From contig CAZYWP010000003.1 of assembly GCA_964651495.1 (NCBI GenBank), forward strand, positions 1 to 64,000: a stretch of DNA of 64,000 nt. The letters are read 5' to 3'. The notes below the pieces were generated by a model. That model made no database searches. It was not told where the DNA came from and was given only the letters and a program-made list of their open reading frames with translations. The position numbers and the translations under genes were made by a program. The DNA comes from CAZNVB01 sp964651495 (GTDB lineage: Bacteria; Acidobacteriota; Aminicenantia; Aminicenantales; UBA8522). Positions 28,927-40,991 of this stretch are shown here, piece after piece; the first letter of the stretch is position 1, and each line of letters begins with the position of its first letter.

Positions 28927-29313
28927 CTAAGCCCGTTTCTTATTTCTATAGGCGTGCTCGAGCAGCGTCATCTTGTCTTCCGGGGCGATCTGGGTGAACT
29001 CGACGCCCATCTCGAAGAACGCTTCCTCGTAGACGCTGCGGGACCAGCGGACGACGCCGATGACCTGGAGGAGCTTGCGCTGCTTAGAGAGGACAATCTC
29101 CATCCGGACCAGGCTGCCGAAGGGCAGGCCCACGTTGGCCATGATCCGGACTCCGCCCGGTGAGATATCCTTGGTCAGGGCGTTGATCGTTTTCGCAGCG
29201 GCGGGTAGGTCGACATCGGAAAGAAGCTCGATGGAAACCTTGTCCTCTCCCTGGATCCGGCTTTCTCTTCGCCTGTCTTTTGTCGCCGCCGGCACTTCCT
29301 TTTTCTTGCGCAT
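28927..29313 (-). CDS. PilZ-domain protein, candidate c-di-GMP receptor
   Basis: 128-residue single-domain cytoplasmic protein. The two c-di-GMP-binding motifs are present: an Arg-rich RRRESR near residue 14 and DISPGG near residue 48. A basic N-terminal tail precedes the barrel. GAAGG lies seven bases before the ATG. It is divergent from the sigma-factor gene, each with its own strong promoter. A second PilZ protein lies at 61209-61601. Confidence 0.87.
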   Translation of the reverse strand: MRKKKEVPAATKDRRRESRIQGEDKVSIELLSDVDLPAAAKTINALTKDISPGGVRIMANVGLPFGSLVRMEIVLSKQRKLLQVIGVVRWSRSVYEEAFFEMGVEFTQIAPEDKMTLLEHAYRNKKRA

Positions 29314-29400
29314 TTAGGCCTTCATCTCTTTTAGTCGTTCAACTCGAGCCTTTTCGGGAAAGCCGCCGGATTTCTTGTTCGGCCATGGCCGTTGTTTAGA

Positions 29401-29429
29401 AATATATCAGCATGAGCGGCGAATATCAA
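29401..29429 (-). promoter_or_regulatory. Sigma-70 promoter of the PilZ gene
   Basis: Minus-strand TTGATA (29424-29429), 17-bp spacer, TATATT (29401-29406). It predicts a leader of about 80 nt. Confidence 0.7.
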
Positions 29430-29463
29430 TAGCCTAGTCAAGGCGCCTAATTTGACCTGAATT

Positions 29464-29494
29464 TACTAATCCTATTGATTTTATAAAATTAGTA
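29464..29494. repeat. TACTAAT / ATTAGTA inverted repeat across the sigma-factor promoter
   Basis: Perfect 7-bp arms at 29464-29470 and 29488-29494, 17 bp apart, bracket the -35 element. A third ATTAGTA lies at 29649-29655, at the stop of the small leader ORF. It looks like an operator with a distal site. Confidence 0.45.
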
Positions 29495-29503
29495 TGGTAT
29501 TAT
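29475..29503 (+). promoter_or_regulatory. Sigma-70 promoter of the sigma-factor gene
   Basis: TTGATT (29475-29480), 17-bp spacer, TATTAT (29498-29503). The start would be near 29510, giving a leader of about 164 nt, much longer than other leaders in the window. Confidence 0.75.
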
Positions 29504-29509
29504 CCATTC

Positions 29510-29673
29510 GGGTTCCTGTTTGGCTGGCTGGGCAGGAAGCTGCCATCCCAAAACCCCTCCTTTTGCTAATTCCCCGACACAGCCAGCACTTCTGCTAGGG
29601 AAGGAGAAGGATGCAACGATTCAAGCTTATTCTTAGTTATTCTATGTAATTAGTAGGATACAAGGAGACGCCG
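29510..29673 (+). promoter_or_regulatory. Structured 5' leader of the sigma-factor mRNA
   Basis: The leader holds a hairpin GGCAG-GAAG-CTGCC (29531-29544), then CTCCTT (29557-29562), an exact complement of AAGGAG. AAGGAG occurs twice downstream: before a 12-codon ORF (29601-29606) and before the sigma-factor ATG (29662-29667). The anti-SD could pair with either one. The rest of the 360-bp divergent gap from 29314 holds the two promoters and no other gene. Confidence 0.5.
29611..29649 (+). CDS. Twelve-codon leader peptide upstream of the sigma factor
   Basis: ATG at 29611 with AAGGAG four bases upstream encodes MQRFKLILSYSM and stops at TAA 29647-29649, 24 bp before the sigma-factor ATG. No codon bias typical of an amino-acid attenuator is seen. 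It could couple ribosome traffic to folding of the leader, or be chance. Confidence 0.45.
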   Translation: MQRFKLILSYSM

Positions 29674-31113
29674 ATGTCGCGTAATAAGATAGATATGGGG
29701 GCCGGGGATGTTTGGCTCGAAGCCCCCGGAACAAAGGACCTGCTGCATCTGGAGAACTTTGATTTATTAGCCGAGGACCGCCTCTCCGGGACCGACCGGC
29801 ATCCCGAGAACTCAGGCCCGGATGGGGAGCTCAGGCCTCCGGCGGCAGAGGAGGCCTCTTATCCCAGCGCCGACCTGGTGCGCATCTACCTCAAGCAGAT
29901 GGGGAGCGTCATGCTTCTGACTAGGGAAGGCGAGACGCAGCTCGCCAGGCGAATCGAGCGCGGCCGGAAAGCGGTGCTCAAAGCGCTGGTCAAGTCCCCT
30001 TTTCTGGCGGAGGAATTGTCCGCTGTCCGGAAGCGCATCAAGGACGATCCTCAGGAGCTGCGGGAATTTTTCGACCTCACCGAATCCGATCTCGAGGGAG
30101 AGCGGGCGGCTTCGCTGCAGGAAACGGCCCGAGCGAAGGTCAACAGGATCATCAGGCTTCTTTCGGCGATCGGGCAAATGCCTTCTAATAAGAAGACCCG
30201 GTTCAGGCGCGGCCGCCGGCTCGTTTCGCTGACCCGTCAGGTTCAGGACCTCAACCTGCGGCCGGAATCTATGGAATCGCTGACCGAACAGGTCGTGGCC
30301 CGAACGCGGACCCGCTCCGTCTCCCGGCGGAGAAAAATGCGTTCCCCCGGTGTCGCCACCGCCGCTGAAATGGCGGCGGCAAAGAGGCTGCGGGATGAGG
30401 CGAAAAAGGAGCTCGTCGCCGCCAACCTCAGGCTGGTCATCTCGATCGCCAAAAGGTATCAAAACCGCGGTATGCATTTCCTGGATCTGATTCAGGAGGG
30501 AAACATCGGTCTGATGAAGGCGGCCGACCGGTTCAACTACCGGCTCGGCCATAAATTCTCCACTTACGCGACGTGGTGGATCCGTCAGGCCGTCACCCGG
30601 GCCATCGCCGACCAATCCCGCACCGTCCGCATTCCGGTCCACCTGAGCGAGACTCTGCAGCGATTGAAAAAGCTGACTCAGTCCTTTGTCAGGAAAAACG
30701 GCCGCGAGCCGTCGGTCGCCGAAAGCGCCCGGCTGCTGGGGTTGCCCAGGAAGAAGTTCCTCGAAATCCTGCAGAACACTCAGGAAACGCTGTCCATCGA
30801 GGCCCCGATCGGGGCTGATGGAGAATCCAGCCTGAGCGATTTCCTCAAGGACGACCGCGTCCCCTCTCCGACCGATACGGTCATTCACTCCAGCCTCCGG
30901 GAGCAGATCGACGAGGCCCTCCAGAACCTGAGCGAGCGCGAGGCCGAGGTCATCCGCCTGCGCTTCGGGCTCGGAACGAATGCGGACCATACGCTGGAGG
31001 AGGTGGGACAACAGCTTCAGGTAACGCGGGAAAGGATCAGGCAGATCGAGGCCAAAGCGCTCCGCAAACTCCAGGACCCCGAGCTGAACGGCAAGCTGAG
31101 GAGCTATTCCTGA
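29674..31113 (+). CDS. rpoD: RNA polymerase sigma factor, sigma-70 group (RpoD-like)
   Basis: 479 aa. Region 1.2 (ADLVRIYLKQMG, about residue 67), a reduced and diverged non-conserved region (about 120-240), then the canonical core: NLRLVISIAKRY and LDLIQEGNIGLMKA (2.1-2.2), FSTYATWWIRQA (2.3-2.4), IADQSRTVRIPVH (3.0), region 3, and region 4 with LSEREAEVIRLRFGL and a helix-turn-helix ending TRERIRQIEAKAL. An acidic N-terminal 60 residues replaces full region 1.1. The length suits a short primary or group-2 factor; the symbol is tentative because a second rpoD outside the window cannot be excluded. It recognises promoters of the type seen throughout this window. Confidence 0.9.
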   Translation: MSRNKIDMGAGDVWLEAPGTKDLLHLENFDLLAEDRLSGTDRHPENSGPDGELRPPAAEEASYPSADLVRIYLKQMGSVMLLTREGETQLARRIERGRKAVLKALVKSPFLAEELSAVRKRIKDDPQELREFFDLTESDLEGERAASLQETARAKVNRIIRLLSAIGQMPSNKKTRFRRGRRLVSLTRQVQDLNLRPESMESLTEQVVARTRTRSVSRRRKMRSPGVATAAEMAAAKRLRDEAKKELVAANLRLVISIAKRYQNRGMHFLDLIQEGNIGLMKAADRFNYRLGHKFSTYATWWIRQAVTRAIADQSRTVRIPVHLSETLQRLKKLTQSFVRKNGREPSVAESARLLGLPRKKFLEILQNTQETLSIEAPIGADGESSLSDFLKDDRVPSPTDTVIHSSLREQIDEALQNLSEREAEVIRLRFGLGTNADHTLEEVGQQLQVTRERIRQIEAKALRKLQDPELNGKLRSYS

Positions 31114-31120
31114 GGCCGGC

Positions 31121-32545
31121 TCAGAACGGGATCCGTCTCTGCGGATGCTCAGCGCCGTCCCAGCAGTAGGTGCAGACCTTTTCCTTGGGCAGGCCGATGG
31201 CGGAGACCAGGTCGTCCAAGATCTGGTACCTGAGGGTGGTCAGGTTCAACCTGCGCCGGACCCTTTCTTCCATCGCTTTATACTTGTCCGATCCGGGACG
31301 GGAATAATCGGTCAGGTCGCCGACATTATCCCCCTCTAGCTCCCGGATGGCCTTCCGGGCGGCCAAGTCCCATTCCGATTTGGAGACGGAAAAATTCAGG
31401 AATTTGCAGCCGTAAACGAGGGGCGGGCAGGCCGGTCTCATGTGGACTTCGAGCGCCCCGGCGTCGTACAGCCTCTGAATGGTGTCTTTGAGCTGGGTCC
31501 CCCTGACGATGGAATCCTCGCAGAAGAGGATTCGCTGGCCGGCGATCAGCTCGCGGATGGGGATGAGTTTCATCCGGGCGACCAGGTCCCTGACGGCCTG
31601 GCTCTGGGGCATGAAGCTGCGGGCCCAGGTCGGGGTGTACTTGACGAAGGGCCTTTTGAAGGGGACGCCGGCTTCGGCCGCGTACCCCAGGCCGTGGCCG
31701 ATCCCCGAATCCGGGATCCCGGCCACGAAATCGATCGCAATCGGGTTTCGCCGGGCCAGGAAAGCGCCGCAGCGGTTGCGCACCCACTCCACATTGATCC
31801 CCTCATAGCTCGAAGCCGGGTAGCCGTAATAGACCCAGAGGAAGCCGCAGATCTGGAGGTACTCGTGGGGCGGGGATTTTTGCTCGTAGCCGTCCTCGCT
31901 GAGGAAGACGATCTCACCCGGTCCCAGGTACTTCTCTGTCTGGAAGCCGAGGTTGGGAAAGGAACACGTCTCCATGGCCGCGGCGACGCTGCCGACTCCT
32001 TGGCCGATGACGACCGGAGTCCGGCCCCATTTGTCGCGGGCGGCATAGATGCCACGGTCGCTGAGGATGAGGAGCGAGCAGGATCCCTGGATTGATTCCT
32101 GGGCCGCAGCGATCCCGGTCTCGAACGATTCTTCCTGGCTGATCAGCGTGGCGACGAGCTCGGTTGGGCTGATCTCTCCCCCGCTGATCTCGGAAAAATG
32201 GACCCGGCGGCTCTGGAACGCCCGCTTGCTCAGCTCATCGGCGTTTTTGATGGCGCCGACCGTGACGATGGCGAAGCTGCCGAGATGGGAGCGGATGAGG
32301 AGCGGCTGGTTATCGGTGTCGCTGATGACCCCGATGCCGCTGCGGGCGTGCATGGCATCGATGTGGGGGTCGAACTTGGAGCGGAACTGGTCGTTCTCGA
32401 TGCTGTGAATGACCCGGACAAATCCGTCCGGCTGGCAAACCGCCAGCCCGCCCCGTCGGGTTCCCAGATGAGAATGATAATCGGTGCCGTAGAAAAGGTC
32501 GCTGATACAGTCATTTTTGGAAATCACGCCGAAGAAACCGCCCAT
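31121..32545 (-). CDS. Amidophosphoribosyltransferase (PurF) paralogue lacking the N-terminal cysteine
   Basis: 474 aa with the two PurF domains: an N-terminal Ntn glutaminase-like domain and a C-terminal phosphoribosyltransferase domain with the PRPP loop ILFCEDSIVRGTQ. The protein begins MGGFFGV where active PurF has MCGIxGV, so the catalytic Cys2 is Gly. The start is fixed by GGGAAGGAG just upstream. Cysteines in QICGFLW, RPACPPLVYGC and the C-terminal CTYC could hold a 4Fe-4S cluster as in Bacillus PurF. A similar Cys-less group is, as I recall, common in Bacteroidetes. It may use free ammonia or have another role. It starts 20 bp after the amidohydrolase stop. Confidence 0.85.
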   Translation of the reverse strand: MGGFFGVISKNDCISDLFYGTDYHSHLGTRRGGLAVCQPDGFVRVIHSIENDQFRSKFDPHIDAMHARSGIGVISDTDNQPLLIRSHLGSFAIVTVGAIKNADELSKRAFQSRRVHFSEISGGEISPTELVATLISQEESFETGIAAAQESIQGSCSLLILSDRGIYAARDKWGRTPVVIGQGVGSVAAAMETCSFPNLGFQTEKYLGPGEIVFLSEDGYEQKSPPHEYLQICGFLWVYYGYPASSYEGINVEWVRNRCGAFLARRNPIAIDFVAGIPDSGIGHGLGYAAEAGVPFKRPFVKYTPTWARSFMPQSQAVRDLVARMKLIPIRELIAGQRILFCEDSIVRGTQLKDTIQRLYDAGALEVHMRPACPPLVYGCKFLNFSVSKSEWDLAARKAIRELEGDNVGDLTDYSRPGSDKYKAMEERVRRRLNLTTLRYQILDDLVSAIGLPKEKVCTYCWDGAEHPQRRIPF

Positions 32546-32565
32546 CCTTCTCTCCTTCCCGCAGC

Positions 32566-34332
32566 CTAATGCTCGCCGAAAGCAAAAAGATATTCGCCCT
32601 TCTCGCCCAGTTTTTGATAGCGGACCTGGCCGCCGACGATCGTGTAGACGACTGCCGCCGTCGTGATCTCCTCTTCGGGGATGCTCATGATGTCCTTGCT
32701 GAGGACTGTGATGTCGGCCAGCTTACCCGGGGTCAGAGACCCCAGGATGTCCTCCTGGAAAGCGGCAAAGGCTCCGTTGAGGGTATAAGACCGCAAGGCC
32801 TCCTCTCTCGTCATCCGCTGGGAGGGAAAGAAGGCTTCGCCGTTTTTCATTTTTCGCGTCACCGTGGCATAAAAGGAGGCGATGGGGTCGACCTCCTCGA
32901 CGGGCGCGTCCGTCCCGTTCGAGATCACCGCCCCCGTTTTCATCAGCTCCCGCCAGACATAAGCGCCCTGCCGGGCTCTTTTCTCTCCCAGTTTCTTGAT
33001 CACCCAGGGACCGTCGGACGTGCAGTGGATCCCCTGCATGGCCGCGATCACCCCGAGTTTTCCAAAGCGGGGAATATCCTCCGGCTGGAGATGCTGGGCG
33101 TGCTCGATACGCCAGCGCAGGTCTTTCTTCTCCGGATGGGCGGCGAAAGCCTCTTCGTAGATGTTGAGGACCTCGCGGTTGGCGCGGTCGCCGATGGCGT
33201 GAGTGCAGAGCTGAAAACCGTTCTCGACAGCCAGGCGGGCCGTCTCTTTTATGACCTCGAGCGGGACCGTATTCAACCCGGTCGAGGTGGGAAGGTCGTC
33301 GTAGGCCTCCAGAAGCCAGGCCCCATGGGCGCCCAGGGCGCCGTCCATCAGCCGCTTGATCGCCCGTACCGTGAGGTGATTATTTCCCGCCCCCATGATC
33401 TTGTACTCATTGAGGCGTGTCTCCAACGCTTGATTCCCGGCGCTGATCATAGCGTAGAGACGGACTCCGAGCTTCCCTTCTTCGGCCAGCGATTTGTATA
33501 AGTCGATAGTCCCGAAAGACGCTCCGGCGTCGTGAAAACTGGTGATCCCCTTGGCCAGGCATTCTTTCGCGGCCAGAACGATGGCCTGTCTATCTTCTTC
33601 CTGGATCTCTGCCGGAGTCCTTTTCATTTGATAACCGACCATGGCCCTGCCGAGCAGCCCCTGCGCGGTTTCACGGAACGCTCCGATCGGGTTGCCCGCG
33701 GCATCCCTGACAATCTCTCCCCCGGGCGGATTCTGCGTCTTCTTTGTAACGCCGGCCATCTCCATGGCCTTAGCGTTGACCAGACAGGAATGGCCGCTGG
33801 CATGGGTGAGCAGGACGGGGTTGTCCGGAGACACCTTGCTGAGGTCATGATGAAAGGGCAGGCCGTCGACGCTGGGTTGGGGGACCTTGTCCCATTTTTC
33901 CTGGTGCCATCCGCGGCCGCGGATCCAATCCCCGGGCTCAGCCTGTTTGACCGCCGCCTTGACCAGGGCGACGATCTCATCCCAGCCCTTCGCCTTGCTC
34001 AGGTCGAGGATCATCTGCGCTTCCCCCACTCCGCTGAAATGGCCGTGGCTGTCGATGAAACCGGGAACGGCCAGTTTCCCCTGCAGGTCGATGACCTTGG
34101 TGGCGGCGTCGACATAGGCTTTGATTTTCTGAGTGCTCCCGACCGCCGTAATCCGGTCGCCTGTAATGGCCAGCGCTTCCGCCTGCGGCATATTTTGATC
34201 CAGGGTCACAATCTGACCGTTTGTCAAGACGAGGTCGGCCGGAATCTTCTTAACTGTGCAGCCGGGATAGACTGCGGCGATCAAGGCGAGAGCCGCTACA
34301 AAAGCCAGTTTTAAAAAGCGGGCACGTTGCAT
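32566..34332 (-). CDS. YtcJ-like metal-dependent amidohydrolase, probable lipoprotein
   Basis: 588 aa, amidohydrolase superfamily. The leader ends in AAVYPGC, so Cys25 or so may be lipidated, placing the enzyme on the membrane surface. Metal-site segments are visible: DSHGHFSG (an HxH variant of this clade), RIEHAQHL and CTHAIGDRAN. The C-terminal GTDAPVEEVDP carries the metal-site aspartate. The YtcJ clade acts on N-substituted amides and cyclic ureas; the substrate is unknown. GAGGAG precedes the ATG. It is followed after 20 bp by the PurF paralogue. Confidence 0.88.
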   Translation of the reverse strand: MQRARFLKLAFVAALALIAAVYPGCTVKKIPADLVLTNGQIVTLDQNMPQAEALAITGDRITAVGSTQKIKAYVDAATKVIDLQGKLAVPGFIDSHGHFSGVGEAQMILDLSKAKGWDEIVALVKAAVKQAEPGDWIRGRGWHQEKWDKVPQPSVDGLPFHHDLSKVSPDNPVLLTHASGHSCLVNAKAMEMAGVTKKTQNPPGGEIVRDAAGNPIGAFRETAQGLLGRAMVGYQMKRTPAEIQEEDRQAIVLAAKECLAKGITSFHDAGASFGTIDLYKSLAEEGKLGVRLYAMISAGNQALETRLNEYKIMGAGNNHLTVRAIKRLMDGALGAHGAWLLEAYDDLPTSTGLNTVPLEVIKETARLAVENGFQLCTHAIGDRANREVLNIYEEAFAAHPEKKDLRWRIEHAQHLQPEDIPRFGKLGVIAAMQGIHCTSDGPWVIKKLGEKRARQGAYVWRELMKTGAVISNGTDAPVEEVDPIASFYATVTRKMKNGEAFFPSQRMTREEALRSYTLNGAFAAFQEDILGSLTPGKLADITVLSKDIMSIPEEEITTAAVVYTIVGGQVRYQKLGEKGEYLFAFGEH

Positions 34333-34406
34333 CTCAACACTCCTCGGTTTTAGGTTGGAGTTTGTTCACTCTTCTAACTCGACGAAAGTCATCTTCTCGC
34401 CGCTCT

Positions 34407-34435
34407 ATCTTAGTTTTTCCGCGGCTGCATTTCAA
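34407..34435 (-). promoter_or_regulatory. Sigma-70 promoter of the amidohydrolase-purF-like operon
   Basis: Minus-strand TTGAAA (34430-34435), 17-bp spacer, TAAGAT (34407-34412); leader about 68 nt. Confidence 0.65.
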
Positions 34436-34512
34436 CCGCATATTCTGTGTCCAGGCAATTAAGATCCTGGAATCCGCGCCGAATTGTCTGACTGCCCTTC
34501 CGAACAGCCAGA

Positions 34513-34541
34513 TTGACAAAGTTTCGAAAATTCATAACGAT
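34513..34541 (+). promoter_or_regulatory. Candidate promoter of the BNR-repeat gene
   Basis: Perfect -35 TTGACA (34513-34518) and, 17 bp on, a weak -10 AACGAT (34536-34541). A full TAAGGAGGT Shine-Dalgarno lies at 34557-34565, before the ATG at 34571. Confidence 0.45.
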
Positions 34542-34570
34542 GTAAAAAACAATCCTTAAGGAGGTCTTTC

Positions 34571-37500
34571 ATGCCGCGAAAAAGAATCCTTATCGGAACG
34601 AGAGCCATTCTCATCATCCTTGCCCTTAGCCTGTCTTTACTGGGCGCGCAGGAAAAAAAGGGACAGGCGCAGGAGAGCCTGTTCTCCAAGCTCTCCCTCG
34701 GCGAGCTCAAGTTCCGGGGCATCGGCCCGGCCCTGACTTCGGGCCGGATCTCGGACTTCGCCGTCAACCCGAAGAACAAGAGCGAATATTTCGTCGCTTC
34801 CTCCTCCGGCGGCGTCTGGAAGACCACCAACGCGGGAACGACGTTTGAGTCGGTATTCGATGGTGAGGGCTCTTATTCCATCGGCTGCGTCGTCATGGAC
34901 CCGCGCAACCACAATGTCGTCTGGGTCGGGACGGGCGAAAACAACAATCAGCGGAGTGTCGCCTACGGCGATGGAGTCTATAAGTCCGAAGACGGCGGAA
35001 AAACCTGGAAGAACCTGGCGTTGAAAGCGTCCGAGCACATCGGCATGATCGCCACCGACCCGCGCGATTCCGATATCGTCTATGCCGCGGCCTACGGGCC
35101 TCTGTGGAAAGCCGGGGGCGAGCGGGGCCTGTACAAAACGGCGGACGGGGGAAAGACCTGGAAACCCGTCCTGGCTATCAGCGAGAACACCGGTGTGAGC
35201 GAGGTCCATCTCGACCCCCGCAACCCCGATGTCGTCTACGCCGTTGCCCACCAGCGCCGGCGCCATGTCTACACCCTGCTCGGCGGAGGACCCGAGTCGG
35301 CCATCTATAAATCAAAGGACGGCGGCGACAGTTGGGAAAAAATCGTCCGCGGGCTTCCGGACGGCGACCTGGGCCGGATCGGTCTGGCCCTCTCCCCGGC
35401 CGATCCTGAATACATGTATGCGATCGTGGAGGCAAAGGAAGGAAAGGGCGGGTTCTACCGCAGCACCAACCGCGGCGTATCCTGGGAAAGGCGGGGCGGG
35501 TATCATTCATCCGGCAACTATTATCAGGAGATCATCTGCGATCCCCAGGATCCCGAGCGCGTCTATTCCATGGACGTCAACCTCCAGGTGACGGATGACG
35601 GCGGCCTGACCTGGAAGAACCTGGGCGAAAGGAGCAAACATATCGACAACCACGCCATCTGGATCGATCCCGGCGACACGGCCCATTACCTGGTGGGATC
35701 GGACGGGGGAATATATGAATCATTCGACCGGGGCCAGACGTGGAAACTCATGACCAACCTGCCCGTGACCCAGTTCTACAAAATCGCCGTGGACTATGCC
35801 GAGCCTTTCTATAATGTTTACGGCGGAACCCAGGACAATTACAGCCTGGGCGGGCCGTCCCGGACGACGAGCGCCCACGGCATCGTCAGCTCCGACTGGA
35901 TCACGACCCAGGGCGGCGACGGGTTCGAATCGCAGGTCGACCCCAAGGATCCGAACATCATCTACGCCCAGTCCCAGCACGGCGGACTCGTCCGTTTCGA
36001 CAGGAAAAGCGGGGAAGCCCTGGGCATCCAGCCGAAGGAGCGCAACGGCGAAAAGGCCTACCGCTGGAACTGGGATTCGCCTCTCCTGATCAGCCCCCAC
36101 TCCAACACCCGGCTCTATTTTGCGGCGAACAAGGTTTTCCGGAGCGACGACCGGGGCGATTCCTGGAAGGTCATCAGCGACGACCTGACCCGCCAGGTCG
36201 ACCGGAACACGCTGGAGGTCATGGGCCGCTCCTGGCCGATGGACGCCGTGGCCAGACATTCTTCCACTTCGCGATACGGAAACATCGTCTCCCTGGACGA
36301 ATCTCCTGTCAAAGAGGACCTGCTCTACGTCGGGACCGACGACGGGTTGATCCAGTTCAACGAAGACGCCGGCCGGACCTGGCGCCGGATCGATTCGTTT
36401 CCCGGCGTCCCCGAGCGGACCTACGTCAATGACATCGTCGCCTCCGCCCACGAGCCGGGCACGGTCTATGCCGCTTTCAACAATCACAAGAACGGCGATT
36501 TCAAGCCGTATGTTTTGAAGAGCGTCGATGCGGGACGGACATGGCAGTCCATCGCCTCGAACCTGCCCGAGCGGGGGTCCGTCTATGCCCTGGCGGAAGA
36601 CCACGTCAGGAAGGACCTGCTTTTCGCCGGGACTGAGTTCGGCCTTTTCGTCACCGTCGACGGAGGCAAGAGCTGGAGCCAGATGAAAGGGGGGCTGCCG
36701 ACGATCGCCATCCGGGATATCGCCGTCCAAAAGAGGGAGAACGACCTCGTCCTGGCCAGTTTCGGCCGCGGAATTTTCATCCTGGATGACTATTCACCGC
36801 TCCGTCAAATCGACGAAACCCTGCTTAACAAGGAAGCCCATCTCTTTCCGGTTAAAGATGCCTGGATGTTCATGGAATCCTACCCCCTCGGCAATCTCGG
36901 GACGAAAGAAAAGGGGTTCCAGGGTGAGATGTATTTCAACGCCCCCAACCCGCCCGTCGGCGCCGTTTTCACCTATTATCTCAAGGAGAGCATCCAGACA
37001 CTGAAGGAAAAACGGGAGAAGGACGAAAAAGACGCGTTCAAAAATAACAAGTCAATCCCCTATCCGACGTACGAACAGATAAAGGCCGAGGAGGAAGAAG
37101 AAAAACCGCACCTGATCTTCACCATCTCGGATGCGGAAAACAATGTCGTCCGCACGCTCCGGGCTCCGGCCAAGGCAGGGCTGCACAGGATCGTCTGGGA
37201 TTTCCGTTATCCCGCGCTGAACCCGACGCTGGCGGACGAGGACAACCCGGCGGAAAGCGGCCCCTCCGGAACACCGGTCATGCCCGGAAAATATCAAGTC
37301 TATTTGTCTAAGAGTGTTGGCGGGACACTCACGCGGCTGACAGAGTCGATCGCCTTTGCTGCAACCCCGCTCGCCAACGTGACCCTCCCCGCCTCAGACC
37401 GGGCGGAGCTGGCCTCTTTCCAGCGCCAGGTGGCCGGCCTCAGCCGGGACGTCAACGCTGCGGCCGCCGTCGTCAGGGACCTGGGGGAAAAAACCCGGCA

Positions 37501-37873
37501 TTTTAAGGCGGCTGTGAAAAGGTTGAGCTCGGACGATGCCGGGCTGGCCGCGGAAATCCAGACGCTGGAGATGAAGCTGGCGGACATCCGAATCAAGCTC
37601 TTCGGTGACAGACGCCTGGGGGAGGTCGACAAGGATGCCGAGCCGGGTCTGGTCGAGCGCGTCAGCGGGGCCGTGCGCAGCCATTGGCGGTCCACAGCGG
37701 CTCCCACCCTAACACAGCGGTCCGGTTATGAGATCGTAGCCGAGGAATTCAAACTGCTGCTGGATGAGCTGAGGAAGATCGTCGAAACCGACGTCAAGAA
37801 GATCGAAAAAACTCTCGAGGGTTTGGGCGCCGCCGCGACCCCGGGGCGTCTGCCGGAGTGGAAAAAGGACTGA
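34571..37873 (+). CDS. Exported BNR/Asp-box beta-propeller protein (sortilin/VPS10-like), 1100 aa
   Basis: A signal peptide (residues 1-27) leads into a tandem propeller region (about 45-780) with at least eleven Asp-boxes of the form SxDxGxTW, for example KSEDGGKTW, KTADGGKTW, KSKDGGDSW and KSVDAGRTW. A beta-sandwich-like region follows (about 790-950), then a helical, coiled-coil-prone C-terminus (about 950-1095). Such proteins are abundant in Acidobacteriota and relatives and may bind or cleave glycans or act as scaffolds; catalytic residues of true sialidases are not evident. Its stop is 3 bp from the stop of the convergent fusion gene. Confidence 0.88.
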   Translation: MPRKRILIGTRAILIILALSLSLLGAQEKKGQAQESLFSKLSLGELKFRGIGPALTSGRISDFAVNPKNKSEYFVASSSGGVWKTTNAGTTFESVFDGEGSYSIGCVVMDPRNHNVVWVGTGENNNQRSVAYGDGVYKSEDGGKTWKNLALKASEHIGMIATDPRDSDIVYAAAYGPLWKAGGERGLYKTADGGKTWKPVLAISENTGVSEVHLDPRNPDVVYAVAHQRRRHVYTLLGGGPESAIYKSKDGGDSWEKIVRGLPDGDLGRIGLALSPADPEYMYAIVEAKEGKGGFYRSTNRGVSWERRGGYHSSGNYYQEIICDPQDPERVYSMDVNLQVTDDGGLTWKNLGERSKHIDNHAIWIDPGDTAHYLVGSDGGIYESFDRGQTWKLMTNLPVTQFYKIAVDYAEPFYNVYGGTQDNYSLGGPSRTTSAHGIVSSDWITTQGGDGFESQVDPKDPNIIYAQSQHGGLVRFDRKSGEALGIQPKERNGEKAYRWNWDSPLLISPHSNTRLYFAANKVFRSDDRGDSWKVISDDLTRQVDRNTLEVMGRSWPMDAVARHSSTSRYGNIVSLDESPVKEDLLYVGTDDGLIQFNEDAGRTWRRIDSFPGVPERTYVNDIVASAHEPGTVYAAFNNHKNGDFKPYVLKSVDAGRTWQSIASNLPERGSVYALAEDHVRKDLLFAGTEFGLFVTVDGGKSWSQMKGGLPTIAIRDIAVQKRENDLVLASFGRGIFILDDYSPLRQIDETLLNKEAHLFPVKDAWMFMESYPLGNLGTKEKGFQGEMYFNAPNPPVGAVFTYYLKESIQTLKEKREKDEKDAFKNNKSIPYPTYEQIKAEEEEEKPHLIFTISDAENNVVRTLRAPAKAGLHRIVWDFRYPALNPTLADEDNPAESGPSGTPVMPGKYQVYLSKSVGGTLTRLTESIAFAATPLANVTLPASDRAELASFQRQVAGLSRDVNAAAAVVRDLGEKTRHFKAAVKRLSSDDAGLAAEIQTLEMKLADIRIKLFGDRRLGEVDKDAEPGLVERVSGAVRSHWRSTAAPTLTQRSGYEIVAEEFKLLLDELRKIVETDVKKIEKTLEGLGAAATPGRLPEWKKD

Positions 37874-37876
37874 CCT

Positions 37877-40969
<3,093 letters not shown>

Positions 40970-40991
40970 GGGTTGACTCCTCGCCAATGAA

